This document shows, piece by piece, positions 22,318 through 34,435 of a stretch of DNA of 64,000 nucleotides. How positions within the stretch are numbered: the first letter of the stretch is position 1; every line of letters starts with the position of its first letter. The translations under genes were made by a program, and so were the position numbers. The stretch comes from Bryopsis sp. KO-2023 (Eukaryota; Chlorophyta; Ulvophyceae; Bryopsidales; Bryopsidaceae): NCBI GenBank assembly GCA_030272585.1, contig BSYQ01000006.1, positions 253,001 through 317,000 of the forward strand, in the 5' to 3' direction. The notes under the pieces were generated by a model that did not search any database, had not been told where the DNA came from, and saw nothing but the letters and a program-made list of their open reading frames with translations.

Positions 22318-23920
22318 CTGACCCACGTGAATTGTTGGGTTTGGTTTTGTAAGAGTGCTCGCAAAACGAATGTTTTGTGTTGCAGCACGAAATTGTGCTT
22401 TGCAACTGCAAAGCAAGGCTGAAATACAAATAAATATCGTTAACTATCGTTTGTAATCATGCAAATGTGGATATCGTCGGCACAGGCTGGCTCCCACACT
22501 CTCGCAGGACCCCCATGGCCAAAACATATGTGTGGGGTGTACATCTGTAGAGTTCCTTCGAAAAGAGGCATTGAGAGTTCTATGACAACAGTATTGGCAG
22601 GTGCCGTTTCAGACCTAGCTAGATGCCCTATAGGACATCTTGAAAGGGTAAGTAAGCTTTTTTTAGCAGACCGCACAGCAGACATATGCCCTTCAAACAT
22701 ATCCAACCAGGTACAAAACCAACCTTAGCATCGCCACAACGTTTTTGCGCGCGCGAAGTGCTCATTCCGTCACCAGCCCAAAAACAATAATTCTATCGGT
22801 TAAGACTACTTTAACAGTACCATATGCGTCTACAAACTGGAGATCGCGGGTGGGCACTGGGTTTCAGAATGTGTTTTACTGGTAACTCAAAACCTACAAA
22901 CGATTCAACTTGTTCGAAAATATTTTGTTATCTGTTGCCCACATCAGGGAGGCTTGTATCCACAAGCCTGGTATTGAAGCTAGACCTCGTCACTTCGACA
23001 ATTGAGTTTGGCACCTTTGGATGGAAGATTTTTTGGGAACATAGAAGCAGAAAAACTCAAACAGGAAACTCATATTGGTGCCTGACAGTGTCGTCACATG
23101 AACGATCCGCCCGGAAAAGTCAACGACTCAGAAACCTGTTTGAAGGCAATCGATTTCCTTGTCCAGTTACCGTTCATGCAGTCTCTAAGAACCCGCTTGA
23201 AGAAAAGAGTCAATTGAGTTGATATTTGGGGTTTCAAAAGCGAAACCAACATAACTTGTCGCTTTTGCAACAATGATGAAACAGGGAACGCTGTTGCCCT
23301 CCCTCAGGGAGTCTCCAGCGAATTTGAGACTGAAATCAACACCTTCTTTTTCCGAGACGGTTCTCCACACCGGTCAGCCACACTATTTTTACGCATCTTT
23401 TCCTTGTTTGGTGCGTGTCCAAACGCAACAGTTGATATTTTAGTGGCAAAGGACCGCACCGCGAAACAGTGGCATGGATTGCTCGACAGAATTTCAATCC
23501 CTTGCGTTTGACCCTGTGCAACCCGCCTCTGGCTCCGTTCTCAAAAATTCACAGTTTTTCTTGCAAAGTCGTGGCGGGAAATTGTTCGTTGCAAGGAAAA
23601 GCGCAGTATTCCCCCTTAATGGCCTGGGAGTCTGTTCGACTACCTTAAATTCGGTCAAAACGAACACAAAAAAACCCAGCTGATGTCACATCAACAAATA
23701 TATGGCGTTTGGAATTACTCTTTGGGTAGCAAATGCTGAGGGAGGGCAGTCAGTCACAGCATGTCACCGCTGGAAAATGACAGGGGACTGATTCATGGAG
23801 CCATGAATATTTCAAGCATTTGCTGCTTTCTTATTTCTGTCTTTCTCTCGACGTTTGTTGTGACTGTGGTTGAGAAAATATTAAGACTATTAAGACAACT
23901 TATTTGAAAAAAATTACAAT

Positions 23921-23960
23921 GCCTCCCCTCAACAAAAGTGTGCAACCCAACCCACAACCC
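23921..23960. repeat. Dispersed repeat, copy 1
   Basis: A block containing CCTCAACAAAAGTGTGCAAC, preceded by GCCTCCC, recurs at about 35619-35655 in the same orientation, followed in both places by A-rich sequence. It may be the end of a small unidentified interspersed element. Confidence 0.55.
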
Positions 23961-24320
23961 TCAAAAAAAAAAGGCAAGACCAAAAATAAACCAAATTTTC
24001 TTAACAACAAATAACAGAACCAATATTTTCAAAAGCCCATACTAGATTTATACAAAACTTCAACATCCCTCATGATGTGGACTATGAAGATTTGAATGTT
24101 CGAAAGACGATTATTAGAGCAAACAAAAAATAAACGATTATTCGTGCAAAAAAAAACACTAACCCCCACCCTGTTGCCGTCAACCCGTAACCAGAAAAAA
24201 AAACTAGACTGCCAAGCAATCCAAACTGCCCTTGAATGCCCAACACCACAACAATTAATAATCCTTGCTACCAAAACAAAAAGGGAAAAATTCAAGAGCT
24301 CAAACTCCGAGACGCAGAAT

Positions 24321-27300
24321 TTAAGACTCTGATTCAAGATTCGACGTCTTGAAAAAATGAGGAGAAATCTTCTCCATGCAAGCTTTCTTCTTTTCATTCA
24401 GAATGGTCTTGGACATTCTGCACGCGCTATTAGCTGCCTTGGTTACTACTTCAGCTCTGCTAATTGGCAATTCACTTCCTGGATTCTCTTTTTCCACCCA
24501 TTCTTCCAGCCCGGAGAAGAGCACATCGAAAATCTGCTTTGCAGTGTAAACAATAAAGGTCCCAGCCACGCAGGTGAAAATGATGGATATGACCATTGTC
24601 CCCCATTTCCCCATTTCAGGTTGGCTGGCCAGATTCCCAACGATGAACGCAAACGTAGAAATCCCCAGTGATGCCAATTCCAAATTATTCAATTTCGATT
24701 CCAGGAATGGTTGGAAGCGCACTTGGAGAAGTATAGAAGCTACCATGATGAACATAGCAAGACAGCTTTGGGTTCCACCCCCCAATGGTCGCCCAAACAC
24801 CACGATCGCGGAAAACATAGCTTTCCGGACCAAAATCACCACCTCCCAAGCAGCGGTGTCGCTCTTGTACAATTTGTACAAGAATCCGTATCGAACAATC
24901 ACCTGCTCCTGATCAAGGGTGTCGGTTCTTGTGAGTTTGTAGAGCAACCAAGCAGGGAACCCTATCGATATCAGCAAGAAGCCAGGTAGCCCAATGAAAA
25001 GAACCAGGAGCGAATGGGATCCTTTGTAGCAAGTCAGACTCGTGTCTTGTGCCCAAAACAAACCATGAAGAGGGCCAGCTCGCACACAATAGAAAATCCG
25101 AATGAACGCTTTCGTCTCACTGCAAGCACACAGACATGTACCAATAAATTTCCACCCTCTTCATTTCCCAGAATCTAACAACAAAAGGCGAACTGTAGAA
25201 CTTATAAAAGTTCCCCACCTGATGTAGGCTGCCTGCAACACAGCCCGAAATGCGATGCCCGACGAGAGCCTCCAGTCCTGTCGGGATCGTTTGGTTCGTA
25301 ACGCATGCACAGTGTAGACTATAACAAATGCTCCCCACACCACGAAGGGTACGAATGCCAACAGCACCGTTGTTTTGACGGATCGAGGAAGATCATTCTC
25401 CTCCGACGGAAATGCACACTCAAACGAAAAAAAGCTATTGCCATCCGCTCCTCCAGACACAGTACCTGGATTCAAGCCAAAATTTTATGCTTTGGCTTGG
25501 AAGCCAATTGGAGATGACAAATTGTTTTGTTTCTAAAGAATCACGTTGGAGAGTGGTGACTTACCCCAGCCCGTGAAAATACTCATCATGAATTTCGTCC
25601 AGCCCACGTTGATGGCTGCAGCCGATCCAGTAATTTGCATGAAATTCACGAGGATCTGTCCAAAAAGATAAAAATCTTAGGAAAGAAAGGAGAGAAGGGA
25701 GAGAAAGGGAAAAGGTGCATATAGCATTCTTTTTTTTTGAATTGCTCACCTTGAAAATGTCTGTCGGCCTTTGTTTTCTTCTAGATATAGTATCAGAATG
25801 ACCATCTGGCCCGACAACGATCAAATATCCATCCGCCATAGCTTGTCTTGCAAATCTAGCAGCATTTTTGACATAGATCAGGGACAAAACTGCCAAAGCA
25901 AGCATGGCCCCTCCAATCGCGATCCCAGCACGCATTTTTCCCTTGCATTTTCTACACTCCAGACCACTCTTTCCATGTGACGCCTCGCAGCTCCCACACA
26001 ACACCCCCTTGTAGCCCTATACAAAATTGCACACACACAGGTCATAGCTGGTGTGAATTATCCAGAATGCATATTCTCAAAACACCCTTCTCTATGCTTT
26101 CCTTGTCGTTACCTTTGCGCACAAGGGGTACACTAGTAAAAAAACGGCCAATATACACGGTTTCAAAATCGTGTATCCTTTCGAAATCGTGTATGTGCAC
26201 TTCGAAACCGTGTATATTCGGGAAAAACCGTGTATCTCCTGAAAAAACCGTGTATCTTAAGAAAGTGTGTATGCAAGGTCGTCGGAAACCGTGTATCCGG
26301 ATAGAAAATCGTGTATGTGCACTTCGAAACCGTGTATATTCGGGAAAAACCGTGTATCTCTTGAAAAAACCGTGTATCTTAAGAAAGTGTGTATGCAAGG
26401 TCGTCAGAAACCGTGTATCCGGATAGAAAATCGTGTATGCAGCATCGTGTATTCTTTGTCGTTCTTAAAACTGTGTATGTGAAACTGTGTATGCAGAAGA
26501 GAAGGGTGAGTGCATGACAAATTTTGCTGTGGATTTACGATGTCTTGTTGAACATTTCACTTGTAAAAATTCGTTTCTTTTTGGTGTGCGGCGGCCGAGT
26601 TGAACGCGCAGGCTGTGCGCAGCACGCATACAGATATACGTCCAGTTCTGAGACCGCCATGAACGAAGCGCTCTTGTTAATGCGGGGAGGCGAGCTGGGT
26701 CAGCCCGCCTGGAACATGGATTCTCTGAAGACCAACGTGCTTTTCGCGGAAGTCGGTGACGTGGGAGCCGTCTTTCAAGAGTCCAGTTTCCGACAGAACC
26801 GGAGGTGCAGCGCAGCGCGAAAACCCTTATGAATAGGCGGTATGCCATGCTCTATCAGAACGTTGTCGTGACCTGAGACTGGATCTACAGGGGGCTCAAA
26901 CCCCCCTTCACTGCTGTACTCCTGAACTCGCCTTAGCTTTACCATTACCCAATACCTATGACCTCAAGGGGAAAAAAGAGGAGACTTGAAAATTTTAAAC
27001 TACCGAGAAAATATGTGTACATGCAATGTATGATGCAAAATCAATCTTGTGGTCTGGCTTACAGGAAGGACTCCACTCCTCCAAAGTGATGTCAATTGAA
27101 GGTTCGAACTGATGCAGGTCAGTGGGGCTGGCGAGATCTTTTTTGTTTCTTTCGAGTTTTTGGCAGTGAGTTTTTATTCTGACAGGTGCTTACATTGACA
27201 AATGCTTGCAACTTTCCCTTGTCCCTAGAATCCGTTTGTTGCTGTGCTTTTCTGCCAATATTGAACGGCTGGATCTGCTCGACAGGTGAGCAACTACTCC

Positions 27301-30300
27301 AAAGAATAAAGTGAGCAACCCCAGTGAACACATATTGGTCTTGTGCAGAAATTTGAAAGGGGCTTAGATCTTTCAAGTGTTTCAAGTGAAATCTCCTTGG
27401 AATGACCCTGCCTGGCTGTTGATTTTTGCAACTTGTCCACTTGTCACTGGAAATCAATATTTGTCACTTTTCTGGTGGGGCAGGAATCCCCATACATGCA
27501 TCAACATTTGTTTTGTTGAAGTAAGTCATGGATGAAGCCCAGAGAAACAGAATTTTGACATGGCTGTGTCCAACCAGTGTGTGTATGATTTCCTTCAAAT
27601 GTTCATCCTTGAAATCTGAAGCAACCATGTGGTCTTTCCCCCAGCTACGACAGCGCCAGGAGCTGTGGACCAGCCGTAGTCAAGATTGCAACAAGAGAAG
27701 AGCATGCAGCCCAGGTACAGAAACTGAAGTTTTAGTTAATCCAAGCAGTGTTTTTTTCCCGGGAAAACAAGACCAACACGACTGTATATATGACTGTATG
27801 TAATACACTCGTATATTTGTGCAAAATGCGGACCTCTGTTGGTTTTCTTGATGAAACTTTGACATTATGTAAGCATGTGTAATTCTTGTTATTATTTTTG
27901 TTATGTGTTTTATAATCGTTACAATTATTATATTTGAAATGTTTTACATTGAGGCTGCTAAACTCTACGAAGCGATTTCGGGCCTTCAGTTTATTGTTGT
28001 TTTTTTATAACGTATTTTTTTTGGGGGGAGATAATTCGCTGCTGGATAGATTTTTTCTGGGGGGTCGTTTTTGATTTTTTTGTTTGTTTTGGTGTGTGAA
28101 CAGGTTCTTTACCAAGCGTAAATTTGGACCCCATCGTATTGGCCTTCATTCTTGCAATATTTGCTGGAGGGTTGAGCACTGTGCTATTTACTGCGGTGAC
28201 CAGAGTCATCAGGTAAATTGTTCTTCCTCACCCTCCCCCCCCCCAAAAAAAAAAAAAAATCCACTGAAAGCCAAGACTCTTATTATTTTGTATCACCTTC
28301 ATTTTGTTCACTGTTGAAAAAACAATTCTCAAGGTCACATCGATGCCAACTCAAGAAAACTGCAAGGTCACTGGGGCAAGTTTGAATTTTAGTCGATCGC
28401 TACGATGTAAATTCCGAAGAAATCAAGAACGGCAATTTCGCAGGTGCCATCAGCTGATGCTCTTTCCCCCCGAACAGCTAAAGGAGCATCTTTCCTTCAG
28501 TTTGGGGCCGAAAACACTGGTACAGGGCCAAATGCTGTTGGTGGTAGCCTGCTGCATTCTTTGGCTGGACCCCCTGGTGGAAATTTACGAGCTATCGAAT
28601 GATTCCTTGCAAAAGCTTCGAATTGCTGTGTTCCTTGTTTGGGCAGCCGTCCAAATCAGCCTGGTCAGACCTCTCATGCAGGTATGAAATCACCAATGAA
28701 CACCACGGCATATATATACAGACATATATATATCTGTTTTGTCCAGGTGGGTTCCTTTTTCTCCTGCTTGTCAAGCAGTCATTTTTTTCCTTCCGGAAGG
28801 ATGCCTGGAAATTCTTGAGACTTGTTTGCTATACGTGGTTTCCAGGCTTACTTCCATGGAGCCCTAGTCCAATGGTACAACCTCCGACATTTCGGAGGCA
28901 CCAAAAAAGACGAAGACCACATCTCGAAGCAAATCCAGATGAAAGTGATGGTCAACACCTACATCGCATGCAAAGTGGCCATCCAAGTTTTGGGACCCAG
29001 TTTCCAGTTTTTTTTGTGGATTCCATTTTGATTTTTTTCAATTTTTTATTATTATTATTATTATTTTTTTGATTAAATTTAATTAATGTAAATAAATTGA
29101 TATGGAAATTATCCCCAGATGGGGGGCTTGCAGGTCCGACTCCTGGTGGTTTCAAAATATGACAAATTTGTGAATTGTGAGTATTTTTGTACATTATTTC
29201 ATAATTCCATCGCAATGAAATTGCTCTTCGTACGATATGTGAAACCGTGTATGTTTCGATGTCGCACTACAAAAACCGTGTTTTCTTTCCCAAATCGTGT
29301 ATGCACATACACGGTTTTCAAAACCGTGTATGTTGCCATGGCACACTCAAAAACCGTGTTTTCTTTCCCAAATCGTGTATGCAGATACACAGTTTTCAAA
29401 ATCGTGTATGCGAGCGTTCCGGACGTCACAAACCGTGTATGTTGCCATGGCACACTCAAAAACCGTGTTTTCTTTCCCAAATCGTGTATGCAGATACACG
29501 GTTTTCAAAATCGTGTATGCGAGCGTTCCGGACGTCACAAACTGTGTATGTTGCCATGGCACACTCAAAAACCGTGTTTTCTTTCCCAAAACGTGTATGC
29601 TCCTGGGACACGAAACCCTAGCAAACCGTGTAGTTTCAGTACTTAAAAAACCGTGTATTTTGGTTGTTTTTTTACTAGTGGTAGTCTTCTGTATAAGCCA
29701 TCAGCTTCAGGGTGGAGGACGAATTCGACGATGCAAACAGAGCCTGGGTTCGATTCTCATAGGTGCATGCTTCTTTGGATAAGCACCCATGCAGCTCGGA
29801 GGACAGGGGGCCAGTGTGCCAGAATCCAGCAACAGGAACTAATCTGCCTCCAAAACATGAGGCCATCTCGACAGGACAAGCTGTGCAATCCTCATCCGTC
29901 ACATCGAAACTGAAAAAACTTTCCCCACAAATGTCACAGCGAAACCCATTTTCTCTGGACACTTCCCCAATCACACACTCTCTAATATTCACCCTGATGG
30001 ATTCCTTCAGCACCCTGTTGCCATTTTCTGAAGTCAGCTGGAAGGTCAGATCGTACCCCCCTGGCAGACCGCTCAGAAACACACCAGCAACGGTAATATT
30101 CCCGCTCATCAGCATGCCCTCGCTGGTTGCAAGGCTGCCAAAGATTTGTGCTTCAGGGTTTGTCACCTTGATTCGCAGATTCACATTTTCCATAGCAGTC
30201 TGACCAAAGGAATCCAGGGTTGTGACGTTGATAGGTGGAAGCTCACCACCACTCGCATGACCAGCTACTTCGGATATATTAATTCTTGCTGATTGAAATC

Positions 30301-33300
30301 CTGTCCCCACAGAAGGCAATATGTCCCCCTCCGATCCTTGGCCTTGGAACTTGCATTTCTGGAGGGCTTGATCCAGTTGATCTTCTTTGGTCCAACACCC
30401 TCCATCACAGCAAACAGATCCCTCGAAGTTGTCCAGAAAAATGTCAGACCCAGACTTCGATCCAACGTTTCCCTGGAAGCTGGTCTTTTTCAGCTCCACC
30501 ATTTGATGAGACAGAGGCTCATAAGCGTCACAATGTGCCAAGAACTCAAAATCGGTGTCATTCTCTTGTTCTGGCAAAGTGGTTTCCATGGATTGACATT
30601 CCTTAGCGACCGAGTTGTCACTTGAAATATGGATTCCTCCTGCAAACAAATATATGCAAAAAGCAAACATCCCCGCATCAGACTGTCCGATGATGTTTTG
30701 AAAAAGTGCATTAGGATCAAGGACCGTTCTTTTTTTGCTGCCTTTTTCCCTGCATCAATAATTTTTGCAAGACGTTTATGATACAACAGATCATTTAACT
30801 TCAAATGCCAGCAAAATAAGGAAAAAGTATCATGTTAAATCCTTGCCTTTAGAGTGTCAGCAAAAAAAGGAGAAGGTGCCGTATAAAACCGCAACAAAAG
30901 GATATTTTCTCTTACCTCCTATTGCAGCCTTGTTTCCACTGAACAAACAGGAATCACATTCCCAACCGTGCCCCGATGCACGAGCCTCGAAGTGCATGGC
31001 AACACCACCTCCGCTTTCCTCAGCAGTGTTGTCCATGGCGATAAGATTTTGCCCATTGAATGTTCCACCCTCCATGTAAACCCCCCCTCCTGATTGTGTT
31101 GCTGTGCATCCAGTGATGCTGGAATTCTTGAGGATCACCTGTGAACCTAACTGGGCTCTTATCGCACCTCCCACCCCCATTTCATGGCTTTCATCCCCAG
31201 CACTGTTGGAATCAAAATAGCAGAAACGACACTCCAGCCTTGCAGATTTCATATCCATGCTCACACCTCCACCCGTTGCCGATCTCATATCGATGGCCCC
31301 ACCCCCATCTGTTGCATGGTTTTCCAAAAAGTGTGCTTGATCAATCACAGGCCTCGGAGACCAGTTCCCTTCAAAGTAGGTGAATGAGGCAGCACCTCCC
31401 CACCTTGCTTTGTTTTCCGAAAAAACATTGTTCTCGAATGACAAAGTAACAGGGTTATTGACAACTGTCAGTGCCCCTCCTGTGTGGGCCAATCCCAGCG
31501 AAAAAATGGAGTCCTGTACTGTCAGTTGCCCCACATTTTTTGCATACAGGGCTCCTCCACTTCCTGCCTTGTTTTTTGAGAAAGTACAGTTCCTGATTTC
31601 TGAATCCACCCCTCGGCCAATCATCGCCACAGCCCCACCCATCCCATCAAAATTTGCCAGCTGAACGCTACCCCTTTTTCCGCTAGCCTTGTTCTCAAAA
31701 AAGGTCGAAGAATGAAGAGTAATTGTGGAGCTCTTTTCTGAATCAAAGCTTCCCCCCAGAACCTAGAAAATAAAGAGCATCAATATTGAAATAAACCTTG
31801 CTCAGATTTCCTGATGTTGAACCCGGAAGTCACACAGTTTGCTCTGAAAATGTAAACAGAGGGAATGTAAAACAAGCAAAGACAGAGGTGGCAAAAGTAT
31901 GCAGAGCAAACAAATTCTAAGCACCATTCAAAATCCTTCACGAAAATTGCAATACACCATCATTGTTCGAAATTATATTGCATTTGAACTTAAGATGTAG
32001 TCTGTGGGCTTACTTTTGCACACAAGGCTCCACCCCGCTCCCAAGCTACGTTCCCCTTGAAGTGGCAATCATCAACATGAAGATCTCCGCCATACAGAGA
32101 TATAGCTCCACCTTTGAGACCTTCATTTTCGGTGAAATTCATGGATTTGAGGGTAACATTCAAGTAAGCACCCTGAAAAAGACATTCAAAGTATATTATT
32201 TATTAGATAGAAAATCAATGCACTTTTTTCTTAAAAGCTTGCACACAACAATAATTTCCCTACCTCATCTTGGGAAAGCCAAATACCTCCTCCCACATCC
32301 GCCGAATGTTTTTGAAGTAGACACCCTTGCATTTCTAGGCTCATGCTGGGTGCATCAAAACCATCAACTTTTTTCGCCAATGCATATACAGCCCCTCCAT
32401 ATTTTTTCGCATCGTTCTGGTCAAATTTTACATCGTCCATTTTGACAACCGTCCTGGACTAAAAACCACACACAGGAGCTGCCCCTTCAATTCACAAACC
32501 CATCATTGAAAAACTTCATGCAAGATACTAATGAAGGGATTTCACCAGAAGAAAAAAAACAAAGAAATGACCCAAGCATTCTGGTCTTGGAACAGCAACT
32601 TTTAACAGGGTGGTGCAAGTGGTAAGGAGAAGTGGTACAATTTTTTTTTCCAACAGCCCTCAATCATTGCAGCCACAATTTCAGATCTTGTTTCCTTTTT
32701 CTTCATAGCACCATGGAGTGAGTATGAAAACAAAAAATCTATATTCACAAGAAGCAAACAGTTGTACTGTACAACTTTTTTCTGACAGTATCGAGATGTG
32801 GACTTGTAACCTTTGTGAGTCACGAAAAAGAAAAAAAGTTCTACAAGATGTTTTCACACCTGTGTAGCAACAGCTCCACCAGCGTCGGCAAAGTTTCCGG
32901 AAAAGAGGCTCTTGAACACATCCAAGACTGCTCGAGTTTCAACAGAGGAAAAGAAAATACCACCCCCTCTCCCCTCTGAGTTTCCCGTTGCGGCGATGTT
33001 GCGAGCAAATGAAGAATTAAATATTTTGAGTTTGGATAATTCCGTGGCATAGATGGCCCCACCCCTGTAACCCGAGTTACCTATGAAGTTCGAACTGTTG
33101 ATTGATACTTTCATATTCAGGCCAGAAAAATACAGGGCACCCCCCTCTTGACCGGGACCATCCCCCCCTCTGTCAGCTTCGTTGTTTTCGAATGTACAAC
33201 CAACCATGTGAACCTCAGAGTTCTTCTCAAGGTACAGTTCCTAATCAGACACACAAAAAAACAAATCAACCCAACAAGGAAATGGAAACAAAGTTTCCCA

Positions 33301-34435
33301 TAGCATCTGGAGGTGAAGAAAATCAGCTTCTTGGCTTTTTACCCCCTGGCCAAATCTGCGTTAAAATTAATCATCTATCCAAAAAAATAACACTGGCATG
33401 GTGTTACCTCAGCGAACATTGCGCCTCCTTGCCCGCCAGCCTTGTTCCATTCAAAGATGCTTCCCATAATTGTGACATTGGCATCTCTTGAATAAATGGC
33501 ACCTCCACTTTTGCTCAAGGCTACATTGCTGGTGAAATTGGAATCCACTATTGTTGCGTCTGAACTATTCAAAGCAGCAATGACCCCTCCCCAAGACCCA
33601 TTGTTGTTTATGGCTTTCACATTCAACAGTGTGAATTCAGACTGGAGAGCTGAAAGCCCCGCAGGTCCTCCACCAACGTTTTGGTTTCCCTCAAACTCCA
33701 CATTTTTCAGAGTGACACTCTTTGAGTTTTGCACATCAATCAGACCCTCTGTGGAATTAAGGAAGCACCCCTTGAAGAAAAGGGCTGAAAGTGTCACATC
33801 ATCAGACCTGCTTTCCACAAAAAAACACACCCAATTCAACATGGAGCATATTTCCTGAAGGACATTCAACAAGTGGTGGAATCACTCCAGGCACCTTATC
33901 TTGAAAGATCCTTTTCGCCGGTCGTCGGGACATCGAACTGATGCTCCGTTTCCTTCGATGACGATGGGACTCCTGAGTTCCACGGAATCTCCCAGCACCA
34001 GCTCTGGCAGATCGAACTCCAGGACTGCGCCAGGAGGCATGCAATTTGCCAACGTCTCAATATCGTTGTCCAGCTTCTTCAGCGTGGCGGTGTCCAAAAT
34101 TACTCGAGCAGAAACTCCGAATAACACCCGCACGGCTTCGCACTCCGATCCGCCTGCGATCCAGCCATGCATGACATTGAATTCCAATTTTGGGCGGCTG
34201 ATCCCGAAACCAAGAAGAAGCCCAAAAAAGGTTCCCCTCGCGAGCTGCTCAGTCGACGATGCTTCTTTCTCAGGTCAAGAGTTTCGCAAACGTGAAAAAC
34301 GAACCAATCTGAAGGGCAAAACTCACCACCAGAGTCGGATTGAGTGAAGCCGATCGCCACAAGGTGTGCGACAATGGTGATCATCAACAGCAGGCTCCCC
34401 CCAGACCATGATTGATACGTTGCTATGCTTGCCAT
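24321..34435 (-). CDS. Large beta-helix (POMP-repeat) membrane protein, 12 exons, exon 8 split by a transposon
   Basis: Exons: 34327-34435, 33895-34264, 33408-33807, 32860-33240, 32264-32458, 32014-32172, 30916-31762, 29681-30639 plus 26113-26127 (exon 8), 25750-26016, 25565-25655, 25219-25465 and 24321-25119. All phases agree, giving about 1,612 codons if the insertion is ignored. Residues 1-31 form a signal peptide. Exons 2-7 (about 37-820) carry many GGA(I/L/V)...FxxN repeats (GGAIYATELSKLKIFNSSFA type), the Pmp/POMP signature of right-handed beta-helices. Exon 8 adds an Ig/filamin-like stretch and a Cys-rich module (FRCDICGESFFSFD). Exon 9 has CGSCEASHGKSGLECRKC. The tail has about eight membrane helices, resembling the TRP-like C-terminal regions of algal and protist surface proteins. 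Its likely place is the plasma membrane with a large extracellular adhesin-like domain. This allele is interrupted, so the membrane tail should not be made unless the insert is spliced out. Confidence 0.85.
26131..26480. repeat. Left subterminal repeats of the CACTA element
   Basis: At least fifteen copies of (A)ACCGTGTAT, AATCGTGTAT or close variants at about 15-25 bp spacing. A ~122-bp block, from GTGCACTTCGAAACCGTG through CCGGATAGAAAATCG, is tandemly duplicated (about 26189-26310 and 26311-26432) with two or three differences. Confidence 0.9.
28100..29031 (+). pseudogene. TMEM161-like gene fragment captured in the CACTA element
   Basis: Three exon-like segments retain splice sites: one ending at 28212 (ATCAG|GTAAAT), one ending at 28681 (ATGCAG|GTATGA), and one from 28846 (TTTCCAG|) to the stop at 29031. 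The peptide has membrane helices (LAFILAIFAGGLSTVLFTAV; MLLVVACCILWLDPLVEIYE) and then LRIAVFLVWAAVQISLVRPL, MQAYFHGALVQWYNL. The order of a hydrophobic LW-x-xP-x-x-x-x-Y helix, an LR-rich helix and R-x-x-xQAY followed by a charged segment resembles the C-terminal half of TMEM161A/B. That match is from memory and moderate. The N-terminal half is missing. Keeping introns means it was copied from DNA, as in transduplication by CACTA elements. Confidence 0.45.
29240..29680. repeat. Right subterminal repeats of the CACTA element
   Basis: Copies of ACCGTGTAT/ATACACGGT occur in both orientations. A ~108-bp unit is repeated in tandem about three times between about 29325 and 29610; it includes TGTTGCCATGGCACACTC, CTTTCCCAAATCGTG and GCGAGCGTTCCGGACGTCAC. 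Confidence 0.9.

Larger units (their letters stand above)
21374..24320. other. Mostly non-coding; possible unrecognised minus-strand exons
   Basis: Apart from the candidate exon at 22129-22317, a minus frame near 23385-23187 (ending SIDSFLQAGS then stop) and one near 22690-22450 read like coding sequence. I could not connect them by phase. Confidence 0.3.
26131..29680. mobile_element. CACTA (En/Spm-type) non-autonomous DNA transposon, 3,550 bp
   Basis: The left end is CACTAGTAAAAAAACGGCCA and the right end, reverse-complemented, is CACTAGTAAAAAAACAACCA. The inverted repeats match over about 33 bp with few differences. The element is flanked by the 3-bp target duplication GTA (26128-26130 and 29681-29683). 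Both ends carry dense subterminal copies of ACCGTGTAT in opposite orientations. No transposase is visible inside; instead there is a TMEM161-like gene fragment on +. It lies in the coding part of exon 8 of the beta-helix membrane protein gene. The host exon reads on in frame on both sides, so the insertion is recent on the scale of coding decay. Confidence 0.9.

Noticed and set aside
29730-29760. B-box-like GGGTTCGATTC
   Set aside because: It lies inside a coding exon of the membrane protein gene; coincidence is likely.
29119-29782. Several overlapping frames of 120-175 codons on + and -
   Set aside because: All come from the tandem ACCGTGTAT subterminal repeats of the CACTA element.
24321-34435. 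Recent bacterial transfer of a chlamydial Pmp gene
   Set aside because: The gene has 12 exons with consistent spliceosomal introns and a eukaryote-type membrane tail. The repeat is shared with algae and other protists.
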